Below are positions 35,324-46,035 of a stretch of 64,000 nt of DNA, in pieces. This DNA is from Tsukamurella sp. TY48 (lineage in GTDB: Bacteria; Actinomycetota; Actinomycetes; Mycobacteriales; Mycobacteriaceae). The stretch covers positions 3,100,001 to 3,164,000 of the forward strand of contig NZ_BPMV01000001.1 of NCBI RefSeq assembly GCF_019656655.1. The letters are read 5' to 3'. Positions within the stretch are counted from its first letter, which is position 1; each line of letters opens with the position of its first letter. The position numbers and the translations under genes are program-made. The notes under the pieces were generated by a model. It had not been told where the DNA came from. It saw nothing but the letters and a program-made list of their open reading frames with translations, and searched no databases.

Positions 35324-38300
35324 TCAGGCGAAGGCCTCGTCGATGATCTGTGCCTGCTCCACGGCGTGCACCTTCGACGAACCCGAGCACGGTGCCGACA
35401 TCGCGCGTCGCGAGACGCGCTTGATGCCCACGAGCCGTCCGTCGAGCTGCGGCAGCTCCAGGCCGAAGAACGGCCATGCACCCTGGTTGGCCGGCTCCTC
35501 CTGCACCCACCGCACATCGGTGGCGTTCGGGTACTTGTCGAGCGTGGCCGGCAGACGGCGCGAGGGGAGCGGGTACAGCTGCTCCAGGCGGATGATCGCC
35601 ACGTCGTCGCGCTTGTCCTTCTTCCGCCGGGCCTCGAGCTCGTAGTAGAGCTTGCCCGAGACCAGCAGCAGCTTGGTGACGCCGTCGCGGTTGCCGCCCT
35701 CGACCTCGAAGCTCGGGTCGTCGATCACCGAACGGAACTTGCCCGTGGTGAAGTCCTCCAGCGGGCTCACCGCGGCCTTGTTGCGCAGCATCGACTTCGG
35801 CGTGGCCACCACCATCGGGCGGCGCACACCGTCGAGGGCGTGACGACGCAGCAGGTGGAAGTACGACGCGGGGGTCGACGGCATCGCGACCGTCATCGAA
35901 CCCTCGGCGCACAGCTGCAGGAACCGCTCGATGCGGGCCGACGTGTGATCGGGGCCCTGACCCTCGTGGCCGTGGGGGAGCAGCAGCGTGACACCGGAGG
36001 TCTGGCCCCACTTGGCCTCGCCCGAGCTGATGAACTCGTCGATGATCGACTGCGCGCCGTTGACGAAGTCGCCGAACTGCGCCTCCCAGCACACCAGCGC
36101 CGACTCGTCGGCCACCGAATAGCCGTACTCGAAGCCCAGGCCCGCGAACTCGGTGAGTGCCGAGTCGTAGACCATGAACCGGCCGGGCGATTCCGCGCCG
36201 TCCTCGCCGAGGTGATCGAGCGGGGTGTACTCCGCGCCGGTCTGCCGGTCGATCAGCACCGCGTGGCGCTGCGTGAACGTGCCGCGGCGGCTGTCCTGGC
36301 CGGCGAGGCGGACCGTGCGGCCCTCCTCCAGCAGGGTGCCGAAGGCGAGCAGCTCGCCGAAGGCCCAGTCGACGCCGCCGTCGCGCGACATCTCGAAGCG
36401 GCGCTTGACCACGGGGGCCACGCGCGGGTGCACGGTGAAGCCCTCGGGGACGTTGGCGTACGCGTCGCCGATGCGCTGCAGCTGCTCGAGCGGCACGGCC
36501 GTCACCAGCGAACTCGGCAGCGGCTGGTCGGCGATGATCGACGGGGCGGGCTCGGCCTGGAACTTCTCCAGCTCCTTGACCTCGTTGAAGACCCGCTCCA
36601 ACTGGCCCTGGTAGTCGCGCAGCGCGTCCTCGGCCTCCTTGGTGGAGATGTCGCCACGGCCGATGAGGGCCTCGGTGTAGGACTTGCGGACACCGCGCTT
36701 GGTGTCGATCACGTCGTACATGCCGGGCTGCGTCATCGACGGGTCGTCGCCCTCGTTGTGACCGCGGCGGCGGTAGCAGACGAGGTCGATCACGACGTCC
36801 TTGTGGAAGCGCTCACGGAAGTCGACGGCCAACTTGGCCACCCACACGCAGGCCTCGGGATCGTCGCCGTTGACGTGGAAGATCGGCGCGCCGATCATCT
36901 TCGCGACGTCGGTGCAGTACTGCGAGCTGCGCGAGTTCTCCGGCGACGTGGTGAAGCCCACCTGGTTGTTCACCACGATGTGGATCGTGCCGCCGTTGGA
37001 GAATCCGTCGAGGTTCGCCATGTTCAGCGTCTCGGCCACCACGCCCTGTCCGGCGAAGGCCGCATCGCCGTGCAGCATCAGCGGCATCACGGGGTGCACG
37101 CCCTCGGGCGGGTTCTTCATGTCCTGCTTGGCGTGCACGATGCCCTCGAGCACCGGGTCGACCGCCTCGAGGTGCGAGGGGTTGGCCACCAGCGAGACGG
37201 TGATCTCGTTCTCGCCGAACATCTGGTAGTACTTGCCCTCGGCGCCGAGGTGGTACTTCACGTCGCCCGAGCCGTGCGCCTGCGCCGGGTTCAGGTTGCC
37301 CTCGAACTCGGTGAAGATCTTGCTGTACGGCTTGCCGACGATGTTCGCCAGCACGTTGAGGCGGCCGCGGTGCGGCATGCCGATGACGACCTCGTCGAGC
37401 GAGTGCTCGGCGGCCTGGTCCAGCACGGCGTCCATCATCGGGATGACCGACTCGGCGCCCTCCAGCGAGAAGCGCTTCTGGCCGACGTACTTGGTCTGCA
37501 GGAAGGTCTCGAAGGCCTCGGCGGCGTTGAGCTTGGACAGGATGTACTTCTGCTCGGCGACCGTGGGCTTGGTGTCCTTGGTCTCCACGCGCTCCTGCAA
37601 CCACTTCTGCTGCTCGGGCTCGAGGATGTGCGCGTACTCGATGCCCACGTGGCGGCAGTACGCATCGCGCAGCACCGACAGCACCTTGCGCAGCTTGAGC
37701 CGGTCTTCACCGTGGAATCCGCCCACGTTGAAGGTGCGGTCCAGGTCCCACAGCGTGAGCTCGTAGGTGAGCACGTTGAGGTCGGGGTGCGATTCGAGCT
37801 TGTCGTTGTTGAAGCGCAGCGGGTCCACATCGGCCATCAGGTGGCCGCGGGCGCGGTACGCCGCGATCAGCTCGAGGACGCGGGCGTCCTTGTCGATGCC
37901 GTGCGGCGGGATGTCGCGACGCCAGCGCACGGGCTCGTAGGGCACGTGCAGGGTGCGGAAGATGTCGTCCCAGAACTCGTCGCTCAGGGTGAGCTCGTGG
38001 ACGTACCGCAGGAAGTCGCCGGACTCGGCGCCCTGGATGATGCGGTGGTCGTACGTGGAGGTCAGCGTGGTGAGCTTGCCGACGGCGAGGTCGGCGATCT
38101 TCTCTTCGCTGGCGCCCTGGAACTCGGCGGGGTATTCCATGGCGCCCACACCGATGATCGCTCCCTGGCCCACCATGAGGCGCGGCACCGAGTGCACGGT
38201 GCCGATGCCGCCGGGGTTGGTCAGCGAGATGGTGACGCCCGCGAAGTCCTCCGCGGTCAGCTTGCCGTTGCGGGCGCGGCGCACGATGTCCTCGTAGGCG

Positions 38301-39064
38301 GCCACGAACTGCGAGAAGTCCATGGTCTCGGCGCCCTTGACGCCGGCCACCACGAGGCTGCGGCTGCCGTTCTTGCCCACCAGGTCGATCGCGATGCCGA
38401 GGTTGACGTGGGGCGGGGTGACCGCGTTCGGCTTACCGTCGATCTCGGCGAAGTGCCGGTTCATGTTCGGGAACGCCTTGACGCCCTGGACCAGCGCGTA
38501 TCCCAGGATGTGGGTGAAGCTGATCTTGCCGCCGCGGGTGCGCGCGAGGTGGTTGTTGATCACCACGCGGTTGTCGAACATGACCTTGACCGGCATCGCG
38601 CGGACCGACGTGGCCGTCGGGATCTCACGGCTCGCGTTCATGTTCTTGACCACGGCGTTCGCGGCGCCGCGGAGCACCTGATGCTCCTCCTCGGCGGGGA
38701 ACTCGGCCGCTGCGGGGGTCTTCGGTGCGGGAGCGGGCTTGGCCGGCGAGGACGGTGCCGGGGTCACCGGGGCGGAGGGCGCCGGAGTCAGCGTGGACTC
38801 CGTGGTCTTCGCCGGCGCGGCCACCGCGGGTGCGGCCACCGCGGGTGCGGCGGCCGCGGGGGCCGGAGCAGCGGGGGCTTTCGGCGCGGCGGGTGCGCTG
38901 GGAGCGCTACCGTTCGCCGCGGCGTCGGTGCCGCCGGGCTGATACTTGGAGAGGAAATCGTGCCAGCTCGGGTCGACCGAATTCGGGTCGGCCTTGAACC
39001 GCTCGTACATCTCCTCGACCAGCCACTCGTTTTGGCCGAAATCCGATACAGAACTGCTGCTCAC
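35324..39064 (-). CDS. kgd: Multifunctional 2-oxoglutarate decarboxylase/dehydrogenase Kgd
   Basis: A 1246-residue thiamine-diphosphate enzyme that acts as E1 and E2 of the 2-oxoglutarate dehydrogenase complex, as 2-oxoglutarate decarboxylase, and as 2-hydroxy-3-oxoadipate synthase. Domains: an N-terminal helix with [19 protein letters not shown], an Ala/Pro linker (about 45-115), an E2-like acyltransferase domain (about 120-350, [16 protein letters not shown]) and the E1 domain (about 370-1246, with the diphosphate motif [17 protein letters not shown] and [17 protein letters not shown]). There is no lipoyl domain, as expected. GTG 39064 follows GAGGA. Length matches the mycobacterial protein (about 1230). 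Confidence 0.97.
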   Translation of the reverse strand: MSSSSVSDFGQNEWLVEEMYERFKADPNSVDPSWHDFLSKYQPGGTDAAANGSAPSAPAAPKAPAAPAPAAAAPAVAAPAVAAPAKTTESTLTPAPSAPVTPAPSSPAKPAPAPKTPAAAEFPAEEEHQVLRGAANAVVKNMNASREIPTATSVRAMPVKVMFDNRVVINNHLARTRGGKISFTHILGYALVQGVKAFPNMNRHFAEIDGKPNAVTPPHVNLGIAIDLVGKNGSRSLVVAGVKGAETMDFSQFVAAYEDIVRRARNGKLTAEDFAGVTISLTNPGGIGTVHSVPRLMVGQGAIIGVGAMEYPAEFQGASEEKIADLAVGKLTTLTSTYDHRIIQGAESGDFLRYVHELTLSDEFWDDIFRTLHVPYEPVRWRRDIPPHGIDKDARVLELIAAYRARGHLMADVDPLRFNNDKLESHPDLNVLTYELTLWDLDRTFNVGGFHGEDRLKLRKVLSVLRDAYCRHVGIEYAHILEPEQQKWLQERVETKDTKPTVAEQKYILSKLNAAEAFETFLQTKYVGQKRFSLEGAESVIPMMDAVLDQAAEHSLDEVVIGMPHRGRLNVLANIVGKPYSKIFTEFEGNLNPAQAHGSGDVKYHLGAEGKYYQMFGENEITVSLVANPSHLEAVDPVLEGIVHAKQDMKNPPEGVHPVMPLMLHGDAAFAGQGVVAETLNMANLDGFSNGGTIHIVVNNQVGFTTSPENSRSSQYCTDVAKMIGAPIFHVNGDDPEACVWVAKLAVDFRERFHKDVVIDLVCYRRRGHNEGDDPSMTQPGMYDVIDTKRGVRKSYTEALIGRGDISTKEAEDALRDYQGQLERVFNEVKELEKFQAEPAPSIIADQPLPSSLVTAVPLEQLQRIGDAYANVPEGFTVHPRVAPVVKRRFEMSRDGGVDWAFGELLAFGTLLEEGRTVRLAGQDSRRGTFTQRHAVLIDRQTGAEYTPLDHLGEDGAESPGRFMVYDSALTEFAGLGFEYGYSVADESALVCWEAQFGDFVNGAQSIIDEFISSGEAKWGQTSGVTLLLPHGHEGQGPDHTSARIERFLQLCAEGSMTVAMPSTPASYFHLLRRHALDGVRRPMVVATPKSMLRNKAAVSPLEDFTTGKFRSVIDDPSFEVEGGNRDGVTKLLLVSGKLYYELEARRKKDKRDDVAIIRLEQLYPLPSRRLPATLDKYPNATDVRWVQEEPANQGAWPFFGLELPQLDGRLVGIKRVSRRAMSAPCSGSSKVHAVEQAQIIDEAFA

Positions 39065-39178
39065 GGCAGGTCCTCGCCTCGATTCATCATCGTCGTATCA
39101 TGCGTGCGCCGAACCGGATCGCAGTCGGCGCAAATCTGCGTGGTCCAGGGTAGTCCACCGCGTAATTCGTGCGGCGGG

Positions 39179-39934
39179 TTACTCCGGTAACGCCGTCCCG
39201 CCGGGCTCGGCCACCGAGCCCTCGACGACCCGCAGGCCGGGGGACGGCCACGTGGTCGGGACCGGACCGAAGGCGTTCCGGGAGTTCTTGATGACGCCCT
39301 TGCCCAGCACGCGGTTGCCGCCCGCGCCCACCACGGCGCCGATGCCCGCGGGGAGCAGCTTGCCGAGGACCAGCGGCGACTTCTTCGCCAGGAACCGCCG
39401 GCTGAACATCTTCATCAGCTGCTTGTTGAGGTTGCCCAGGCCCGGGAGCTGGGTGGGGTTCTTCTTCAGGTTCATCAGGGTGGCGTTCTTGGCCCCGACA
39501 GTGGTGCGCAGGGCACCGAGACCCGCCTCGCCGAGTACCGCGGTGAGCACGAGCGCCTTGCGCAGCTCGCGATCGTCGGGCGAGATGCCGTAGACGTCGG
39601 CCACGGCCAGGGCGTACAGCGCGGAGGCCTCCATGAAGACCACGGTCTCGGCGCCGACGGTCCCGATCGCGGCCAGGGTGCCCACGCCCGGGACGGCGGC
39701 GGTGGCGCCCGCAGCGCCGCCGGTGCCGGTCACGGTGAGCAGGTAGCGCTTCTCGATCCGCCCGATGATCTGCGCCGGACTCTCGTCCGGGTGCGCCTCG
39801 CGCAGGCTCGTGACGTACTTCGCCACCGCGGGGGCCTGGAGCCGGGCGGCGCGATCGATGACGGAGCCCAGCACGCCGCCGCCGTCACGGGTGGCGGGCA
39901 CGTTGGGCTCGATGTTGGCGGGCTGTTTCGCCAT
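39179..39934 (-). CDS. EcsC-like hydrophobic protein, unknown function
   Basis: A 251-residue protein with a Gly/Ala-rich hydrophobic centre (about 80-150: GTGGAAGATAAVPGVGTLAA, then AETVVFMEASALYALAVADV and YGISPDDRELRKALVLTAVL), which resembles the EcsC family, and a basic second half with another glycine-rich helix (LPAGIGAVVGAGGNRVLGKG). The assignment is weak. ATG 39934 is preceded by GGAGGTCATC. The same position next to kgd is occupied in mycobacteria by a conserved membrane protein. Confidence 0.65.
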   Translation of the reverse strand: MAKQPANIEPNVPATRDGGGVLGSVIDRAARLQAPAVAKYVTSLREAHPDESPAQIIGRIEKRYLLTVTGTGGAAGATAAVPGVGTLAAIGTVGAETVVFMEASALYALAVADVYGISPDDRELRKALVLTAVLGEAGLGALRTTVGAKNATLMNLKKNPTQLPGLGNLNKQLMKMFSRRFLAKKSPLVLGKLLPAGIGAVVGAGGNRVLGKGVIKNSRNAFGPVPTTWPSPGLRVVEGSVAEPGGTALPE

Positions 39935-40044
39935 GATGACCTCCGTAGCTGGGCGCCCGCAGCGGGCACCGCTCTCCACCCCTTGTTACCACTGCAACGC
40001 GATATTCATTCCCCGTCCGGACGGACCGGGGTGGGCTCGCCGCG

Positions 40045-40050
40045 TAGGGT
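40045..40050 (+). promoter_or_regulatory. -10 box of the thioesterase gene (leaderless)
   Basis: TAGGGT, seven bases, then GTG 40058. Confidence 0.55.
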
Positions 40051-40057
40051 GCGACCC

Positions 40058-40486
40058 GTGCCGAGCATCGACGAGCAGCCGTACACCCTCGAGATCCCCA
40101 CCCGGTGGAAGGACAACGACGTATACGGGCACGTCAACAACGTCGACTACTACAGCTTCTTCGACACGGTGATCAACACCTATCTGATCCGGGAGGGCGG
40201 CCTGGACATCCATGCGGGCCCGACCATCGGGCTCTGTGTGGAATCTCACTGCCGCTACGACGCCCCGCTGGCCTTCCCGGAGCGGGTGACGGCGGGTCTG
40301 GCCGTCACCCGGCTCGGTGGCTCCAGCGTGACCTACGCCGTGACGCTCTTCGCCGAGAACGGCGAGGCCGCGGCGGAGGGCTGGTTCGTGCACGTCTTCG
40401 TCGACCGCGGGACCCGCCGGCCCACGCCGATCCCGGACGGCCTGCGGGCCGCGCTCGGTCGGCTCCGTGTCGGTGGCGACGCGTAG
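40058..40486 (+). CDS. Hotdog-fold acyl-CoA thioesterase (4HBT family)
   Basis: A 142-residue single-hotdog protein. The catalytic Asp region reads RWKDNDVYGHVNNVDYYSFF (about residues 14-33), the YbgC/FadM-type D-x-YGHVNN motif, and VTYAVTLFAENGEAAAEGWF forms the back strand. It hydrolyses acyl-CoA esters. The GTG is fixed by the leaderless box. Its TAG stop is part of the -10 box of the next gene. Confidence 0.9.
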   Translation: MPSIDEQPYTLEIPTRWKDNDVYGHVNNVDYYSFFDTVINTYLIREGGLDIHAGPTIGLCVESHCRYDAPLAFPERVTAGLAVTRLGGSSVTYAVTLFAENGEAAAEGWFVHVFVDRGTRRPTPIPDGLRAALGRLRVGGDA

Positions 40487-40489
40487 TCT
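40484..40489 (+). promoter_or_regulatory. -10 box of the GNAT gene (leaderless)
   Basis: TAGTCT overlaps the thioesterase stop codon; seven bases follow, then ATG 40497. Confidence 0.45.
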
Positions 40490-40496
40490 CCGCTGC

Positions 40497-41120
40497 ATGG
40501 CGTTCTCCACCCCGCTGCAGCCGGTCACGCTCACCGGGCACCTGGTCACTCTGGCCCCGCTGTCGCACGACCATTACGACGGTCTGCTCGAAGCGCTCGA
40601 GGACGGGCAGCTGTGGGACCGCTGGTACACCTCCGTCCCGGCACCGTCCGGGCTCGCGGCCGAGATCGACCGCCGGCTGGATCTGCAGGCGAACGGGCAG
40701 ATGATCCCGTTCACTGCGATCGACACGGCGGGCCGGGTGCTGGGCATGACCACCTACTACGACATCGATCCCGACGTGCCCCGGATGGAGATCGGTTACA
40801 CCTGGAACCGCGCCTCCGCGCACGGCACGGGCACCAACGCCGAATCGAAGCTGCTGCTCCTCGAGCACGCCTTCGACACGCTCGGCTGTGAGTGCATCGG
40901 CCTGCGTACGCAGTGGGTGAACACCCAGTCGCGGGAGGCCATCGCGCGGCTCGGAGCCAAGCAGGACGGCGTGCTGCGCAGCAACAAGCGCTACCGCAAC
41001 GGCGCACTGCTCGATGCGGTGCTCTTCTCCATCCTCCGGCACGAGTGGCCGGCCGTGCGGTCGCACCTGCAGCACCGTCTGCGCCACCGGCACGAGGCGT
41101 ATCGCGCTGTGGCGGAGTAG
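40497..41120 (+). CDS. GNAT N-acetyltransferase
   Basis: A 207-residue acetyltransferase of the RimJ/RimL type: an N-terminal VTLTGHLVTLAPLSHDHYDG strand, central GRVLGMTTYYDI and the acetyl-CoA region IGYTWNRASAHGTGTNAESK (about residues 97-116), then GLRTQWVNTQSREAIARLG. The acceptor cannot be read from sequence. It is three bases upstream of the SNF2 gene, so it may be transcribed with it. Confidence 0.9.
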   Translation: MAFSTPLQPVTLTGHLVTLAPLSHDHYDGLLEALEDGQLWDRWYTSVPAPSGLAAEIDRRLDLQANGQMIPFTAIDTAGRVLGMTTYYDIDPDVPRMEIGYTWNRASAHGTGTNAESKLLLLEHAFDTLGCECIGLRTQWVNTQSREAIARLGAKQDGVLRSNKRYRNGALLDAVLFSILRHEWPAVRSHLQHRLRHRHEAYRAVAE

Positions 41121-41122
41121 CC

Positions 41123-44008
41123 GTGCCTCGCCCCCAGGCGGCCGCGCACGGGCTCTGGCGTCCCGGGCTCGGCCTGGCGTTGTGGTTCTCCGACGATCTC
41201 GGTGAGCCCACCGCCGAACCCGATCCCGCGGTGCTCCCCGCGCCGGTGGCCGCTGTCCTCGGCGACCGTAGGCCACGCCGCTCCACCACCGTCGCCGGCC
41301 CGCAGGGGCAGCTCGTCGCGCCCGTGCTCACGCTCGGCCCCGAGCGGGCCGCCGCACTGCTCGACGAGCTCGGCCCGGACGACGGCGGTGGCGACCTGCG
41401 CTACCTGCGGTGGGTGGCGAAGTCGGTGGAGCGGTTCGTGGCGATCGGTGCGGTCACCCCGGTGCTGCGCAGCGACGACGGCGAGTGGCTGGTGCGGTGG
41501 GCCCCACTGGAATCGGTGCAGTGGCGCACCTGGGTGCAGACCGCCGCCGCGGCGATGCCCGCCGCGTTGCGGCGCGGGGGAGACCTGGCCGCGATCCTGG
41601 ACATGGCGGCCGAGCTCACGGACCGGTACGCGCGCCGGAGGCTCGGCGCGGGGCCGTGGGACTGGGTGGCGGCGCCGTCCCTGCGCGCCCTGGTCGACGG
41701 TGAGCCGCTCGCTGCGGACAGGGTCGCCGACGCCGGCGCACCCGCGGCGTGGACCGAGTGGTCGGGCAGCGTCCGCTCCGCCGAGACCCTGCTGGTGCTC
41801 CGGCTGATCGAACCCGACGGTAAGCGGCCCGGCGAGATCGACCCGGTGACCGCTCCGGCGGATGCGCCGTGGCGGCTGGAGGTGTGCCGGCGGGTGCCGG
41901 GGGCGGCTCCCGTCCGTGCCGATCCGGTGCGGATGAGCCCCGTCGACCTGGACGACCTGGCGAGCGAGCTCGCCCGCGCCCTCGCGGTGTACCCGCCACT
42001 CAAAGGTGTTCGGCAGGACCCGGGTTCGCTGGACTTCCTGCTCACCACAGGCGAGGCGGAGGCCCTGTTCCTGGAGGGGGCTCCGGGCTTGACCAAGGCG
42101 GGGTACGAGGTGCTGCTGCCCACCTCGATCGCCACGGTGCGGCCGGCGCTGCGGCTCACCGGTCGCGAGCAGCCCGGCCGCACCGCGCTCACGGTGCAGG
42201 CCGGGCTCGCCGAGATCAAGGATTTCGCCTGGCAGCTCGCCGTGGGCGATGCGGTGCTCACGGCCAGCGAGCTGGCCGGTCTCGCGAACACCATGTCCGG
42301 GCTGGTCAAGGTGCGTGGCCGCTGGGTACGCGCGGACCGGCGCACGTTGGCGCACGCGGCGCGCTTCGTGGCCGAGCAGCGCAAGGCCAAGGAGGACGGC
42401 ACGGCGCACGACCTCGGTGACCTGCTCGGCCTCATCGCCGACCCCGCCGCGCTGCCGGCGCCGTTGGTCGCGGTGGACGGTCTCGGCTGGCTCGACTCGG
42501 TGTACCGGGGTGGCACCATCGCCCCCGCGACGGTGACCGCGCCGTCGGCCTTGAAGGCCGAGCTGCGGCCCTACCAGCTGCGCGGTCTGGAATGGTTGGT
42601 CACGTTGTGGCGCAGCGGGATCGGTGCGGTACTCGCCGATGACATGGGGCTCGGGAAGACGATCCAGGTGCTCGCGCTGCTGTGTCACGAGCGCGGCGAT
42701 GCGGCGGTCGATGCCCCGGCTCCTACGCTGATCGTGTGCCCGATGTCGGTGGTGGGGAACTGGGCCGCCGAGGCTCAGCGGTTCGCACCGGGCCTGCGGG
42801 TGCTGGTGCACCACGGCTCCGACCGCGCCTCCGGGGAGGCCTTCGCCGCGGCGGTCGCGGAGGCGGACATCGTGATCACCACCTTCGCGCTGGCCTCCCG
42901 TGACCGGGAGCTGCTGTCGGCCTTGCGGTGGGGCCGCATCGTGGTCGACGAGGCGCAGCACGTGAAGAACGTGAACACGGCCGCGGCCAAGGCGCTGCGG
43001 GCGATTCCGGCGGCGCACCGGGTGGCCCTCACCGGCACGCCCGTCGAGAACCGTTTGGAGGACCTGCGGGCGGTGATCGATCTGGTGAATCCGGGACTGC
43101 TCGGCTCCGCCCGGACCTTCCGCAATCGGTTCGCGATGCCGATCGAACGGGAACAGGACCGGGCTGCGGCGCGGCGGCTCACGTCGCTCACCTCGCCGTT
43201 CATCCTGCGCCGGGTGAAGACCGATCCGGATATCGCTCCGGAGCTTCCGGAGAAGGCGGAGTTCACCATTCGCGCCTCGCTCACGCCGGAGCAGGCGGGC
43301 CTGTACCAGGCGGTGCTGAACCGCCTCGTCGAGGAGCTCCGCCGGTCCGAGGGGATGCTCCGGCGGGGGCTGGTGCTGGCCTCGCTCACCCGGCTCAAGC
43401 AGGTGTGCAACCACCCGGCGCACTACCTGGACGACGGCTCGCCGCTGCTGCGCCGCGGGCAGCACCGGTCGGGCAAGGTGGAACTGCTCGCCGACATCCT
43501 GGAGACCGTTGCCGCCGACGGTGAGCGGGCGCTGGTGTTCACCCAGTACGCCGAGTTCGCGCGGATGCTGCAGCCCTGGCTCACCGGGCTGCTCGGCGCG
43601 GAGGTCCCGGTGCTCGACGGTTCGGTGCCGCGCCGCGATCGGGACGCGATGGTCGAGCGGTTCCAGGCGGGCGACGGTGCTCCGGTCCTGGTGGCCACGG
43701 TGAAGTCGGGCGGTACCGGACTGAACCTCACGGCTGCGAATCATGTGGTGCACGTGGATCGTTGGTGGAATCCGGCGGTCGAGAACCAGGCCACCGACCG
43801 GGCCTTCCGGATCGGGCAGACCAGAGCCGTGCAGGTGCGCAAGTTCGTGTGCGCGGGCACGCTGGAGGAGCGGATCGACGGGGTGATCGCGGCCAAGCGG
43901 GAGCTGTCGGACATGACGGTGCAGACCGGCGAGGCCTGGCTCACCGAGCTGAACAACGATGAGCTGTACGAGCTGATCGCCCTGCGCGACGATGCGGCGG
44001 CGCTCTGA
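41123..44008 (+). CDS. SNF2-family DEAD/DEAH helicase (HepA/RapA-like)
   Basis: A 961-residue ATPase. Residues 1 to about 470 are the bacterial SNF2-associated N-terminal region. Motif I LADDMGLGKT is at about 505-514, DEAQH (motif II) near 608, ALTGTPVENRLEDL (motif III) near 636, and the C-terminal RecA lobe has LVFTQYAEFARML, SGGTGLNLTAANHVVHVDRW and ATDRAFRIGQ (motif VI, about 890). Such proteins remodel protein-DNA complexes. GTG 41123 follows the GNAT stop by two bases. The next gene encodes a SWIM protein with a one-base overlap, a widespread pairing in actinobacteria. Confidence 0.93.
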   Translation: MPRPQAAAHGLWRPGLGLALWFSDDLGEPTAEPDPAVLPAPVAAVLGDRRPRRSTTVAGPQGQLVAPVLTLGPERAAALLDELGPDDGGGDLRYLRWVAKSVERFVAIGAVTPVLRSDDGEWLVRWAPLESVQWRTWVQTAAAAMPAALRRGGDLAAILDMAAELTDRYARRRLGAGPWDWVAAPSLRALVDGEPLAADRVADAGAPAAWTEWSGSVRSAETLLVLRLIEPDGKRPGEIDPVTAPADAPWRLEVCRRVPGAAPVRADPVRMSPVDLDDLASELARALAVYPPLKGVRQDPGSLDFLLTTGEAEALFLEGAPGLTKAGYEVLLPTSIATVRPALRLTGREQPGRTALTVQAGLAEIKDFAWQLAVGDAVLTASELAGLANTMSGLVKVRGRWVRADRRTLAHAARFVAEQRKAKEDGTAHDLGDLLGLIADPAALPAPLVAVDGLGWLDSVYRGGTIAPATVTAPSALKAELRPYQLRGLEWLVTLWRSGIGAVLADDMGLGKTIQVLALLCHERGDAAVDAPAPTLIVCPMSVVGNWAAEAQRFAPGLRVLVHHGSDRASGEAFAAAVAEADIVITTFALASRDRELLSALRWGRIVVDEAQHVKNVNTAAAKALRAIPAAHRVALTGTPVENRLEDLRAVIDLVNPGLLGSARTFRNRFAMPIEREQDRAAARRLTSLTSPFILRRVKTDPDIAPELPEKAEFTIRASLTPEQAGLYQAVLNRLVEELRRSEGMLRRGLVLASLTRLKQVCNHPAHYLDDGSPLLRRGQHRSGKVELLADILETVAADGERALVFTQYAEFARMLQPWLTGLLGAEVPVLDGSVPRRDRDAMVERFQAGDGAPVLVATVKSGGTGLNLTAANHVVHVDRWWNPAVENQATDRAFRIGQTRAVQVRKFVCAGTLEERIDGVIAAKRELSDMTVQTGEAWLTELNNDELYELIALRDDAAAL

Positions 44009-44787
44009 TGGCGCGGCGCGCGCGGGATACGGCGCGGCCGATGGGCGGCACCTGGTTCACGCGGCGGTTGATCGCGCAGCGCGAGGAGGTCACCGAGCGC
44101 CGCAAGGTGCAGTACGCGCGGCGGCTCTATCAGGAGCATCAGGTGTTCTCGCTGGCGGTGGTGCCGGCCTCGATCACCGCGACGGTGCAGGGCAGCCAGC
44201 TCGATCCGTTCGGCGTGGGGTTGTCCCGGATCCCGGGTGATCCGGCGGCGGTGGTGTCGCTGCTGGTGGCGCAGGGCGCCACCGGCGAACTGCTCGGGGT
44301 GACCCGGGGCGATCTCGGCCGGGCCCTGGGAGATCTGGTGTTGCCGGAGACGGCCTCCGATGTGGAGGTCAGCTGCGCGTGCCCCGACGAGAGCGGCGCC
44401 TGTGTGCACGCGCTCGCGCTGACCTACGAGTTCTGCGCGGCCGCCGACCTCGATCCCAGCCTCGTCCTCGACTTCGCCGGTGTCCCGCTCGCGGGCCTGC
44501 TCGCGCGGGTCGCGGCATCGGGGCGTGAACCGGCGGGGGCGGCCCGTCCGGCGCCGGTGGCGGCACCGTCGGCCGAGGACGAATGGGATGCGGGCGCGGC
44601 GGCCTTCTACGGCGACGGCATGGACCTCCCGCCCCTGCCCGAGCCGAGCCCCGTCGACGCGATGACCCTGTTGGACCCGGCCCTGCTGCGCGCCGCGCTG
44701 CGCCGCACGGGGACGAAGCCCGCCGATGTGGCCGAAGCGCAGGACGAGCTCGCCGAGCTGTACGACCGGCTGCGCGATCCGCGCTGA
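44008..44787 (+). CDS. SWIM zinc-finger protein
   Basis: A 259-residue protein with a SWIM motif CxC...CxH at about residues 125-137 (SCACPDESGACVHALAL). The N-terminus is basic (ARRARDTARPMGGTWFTRRL). The C-terminal third is acidic and Pro-rich, ending in a helix EAQDELAELYDRLRD. SWIM domains bind DNA or protein and often accompany SNF2 ATPases; the ATG overlaps the SNF2 stop by one base. It is probably a partner that targets the helicase. Confidence 0.88.
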   Translation: MARRARDTARPMGGTWFTRRLIAQREEVTERRKVQYARRLYQEHQVFSLAVVPASITATVQGSQLDPFGVGLSRIPGDPAAVVSLLVAQGATGELLGVTRGDLGRALGDLVLPETASDVEVSCACPDESGACVHALALTYEFCAAADLDPSLVLDFAGVPLAGLLARVAASGREPAGAARPAPVAAPSAEDEWDAGAAAFYGDGMDLPPLPEPSPVDAMTLLDPALLRAALRRTGTKPADVAEAQDELAELYDRLRDPR

Positions 44788-44895
44788 CGGTGCCCGGTGA
44801 GGTTCCGGCGCCGGGCCGTGGCGATCGCGGAACTTGTCGGTGCGGGTCACTATCCTTGAGGCGACGCGATCGAGTGAGATGACGAGGGGGTGGAC

Positions 44896-46035
44896 ATGCG
44901 CTTCGTGCACACGGCGGACTGGCAGCTGGGCATGACCAGGCACTTCCTCGATGCGGACGCGCAGGCCCGCTTCACCGACGCCCGGTTGGACGCCATCTCC
45001 CGGCTCGGAGCCCTGGCCACGGAGCGGTCGGCCGAGTTCGTGGTGGTCTGCGGCGATGTCTTCGAGGACAACCGCCTGGCACCCGCGGTGATCGCCCGCA
45101 GCCTCGACCGGATGGCCACCATCGGCGTGCCGGTGTACCTGCTGCCCGGCAATCACGATCCGCTCGACGCCGCCTCGATCTACACCTCGGAGGTCTTCGC
45201 CCGGCATCGCCCCGAGAACGTGGTGGTGCTCGACTCCGCGGGGGTGCACACCGTGCGGCCCGGTGTGGAGCTGCTCGCCGCGCCGTGGTTCTCCAAGCAT
45301 CCGGCGGGCGATCCGCTCACGGAGGCGGTCGTCGCGGCATCCGCGCCGGAGGCCGGTGTGATCCGGATCGCCGTCGGGCACGGTGGCACGCTGCCCGTGG
45401 GCGCCCAGGACCAGCGGTTGATCGACGTGGCCGAGCTCGGGGCCCGGCTCGACCGCGGTGAACTGCGCTACGTGGCGCTGGGCGATCGGCATTCGGTCAC
45501 GCAGTTGCGGCCCGGAGTCTTCTACAGCGGCGCGCCGGAGGTCACCAACTTCGACCACAAGGAGCGGGATTCGGGGTCGGTGCTGTTGGTCGACGTCCCC
45601 GAGGACGGCGGCGCCGCCGTTGTCGAGCCGGTGCGGGTGGGCAGTTGGCGGTTCGCCTCCCGGGAGTTCCCGCTGTCCGCGGAGCGCGATGTGACCGCCG
45701 CCGTCGCGGCGTTGTCGGCGTTGCCTGATAAGGACCGCACGGTGGTCAAGGTCGGCTTCACCGGCACCGTGGGGCTGGTGGCGAAGGCGGAGCTCGACGC
45801 CGAGTTGGAGGCGCTGCGCGCGCGATTCGCCGCGGTGGAACTGTGGGAGCGCAAGACCGACCTGGCGGTGCTGCCCGGCGAGGACGAGCTGGAATCGCTC
45901 GAACTGTCCGGGCCCGCCGCCGCGGCGGCGGATGAGCTCCTGGGTATCGCGCGCAGCGGGGGCGAGCGCGCCGCCGACGCGTCCGGTGCACTGGCTTTGC
46001 TGTACCGCCTCACCCGGCAGGATGTGGTCGCGTGA
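44896..46035 (+). CDS. SbcD/Mre11-like DNA repair exonuclease
   Basis: A 379-residue metallophosphoesterase. Motifs: MRFVHTADWQLG (DxxL instead of DxH, residues 1-12), CGDVFEDN (about 56), LPGNHDPLDA (about 86), IAVGHGGT (about 158) and LGDRHS (about 195). It pairs with the overlapping SMC-like ATPase (GTGA, four bases), like SbcD with SbcC, and the pair resembles the mycobacterial Rv1277-Rv1278 genes from memory. GAGGGGG precedes ATG 44896; GTG 44890 is in frame but overlaps that site. Confidence 0.88.
   Translation: MRFVHTADWQLGMTRHFLDADAQARFTDARLDAISRLGALATERSAEFVVVCGDVFEDNRLAPAVIARSLDRMATIGVPVYLLPGNHDPLDAASIYTSEVFARHRPENVVVLDSAGVHTVRPGVELLAAPWFSKHPAGDPLTEAVVAASAPEAGVIRIAVGHGGTLPVGAQDQRLIDVAELGARLDRGELRYVALGDRHSVTQLRPGVFYSGAPEVTNFDHKERDSGSVLLVDVPEDGGAAVVEPVRVGSWRFASREFPLSAERDVTAAVAALSALPDKDRTVVKVGFTGTVGLVAKAELDAELEALRARFAAVELWERKTDLAVLPGEDELESLELSGPAAAAADELLGIARSGGERAADASGALALLYRLTRQDVVA

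Noticed and set aside
35366-39190. Open frame of 1274 codons on the plus strand, opposite kgd
   Set aside because: It is the mirror of kgd's GC-rich codons; the product is a low-complexity Arg/Val/His/Leu string with no domain, while the minus-strand frame is a complete Kgd.
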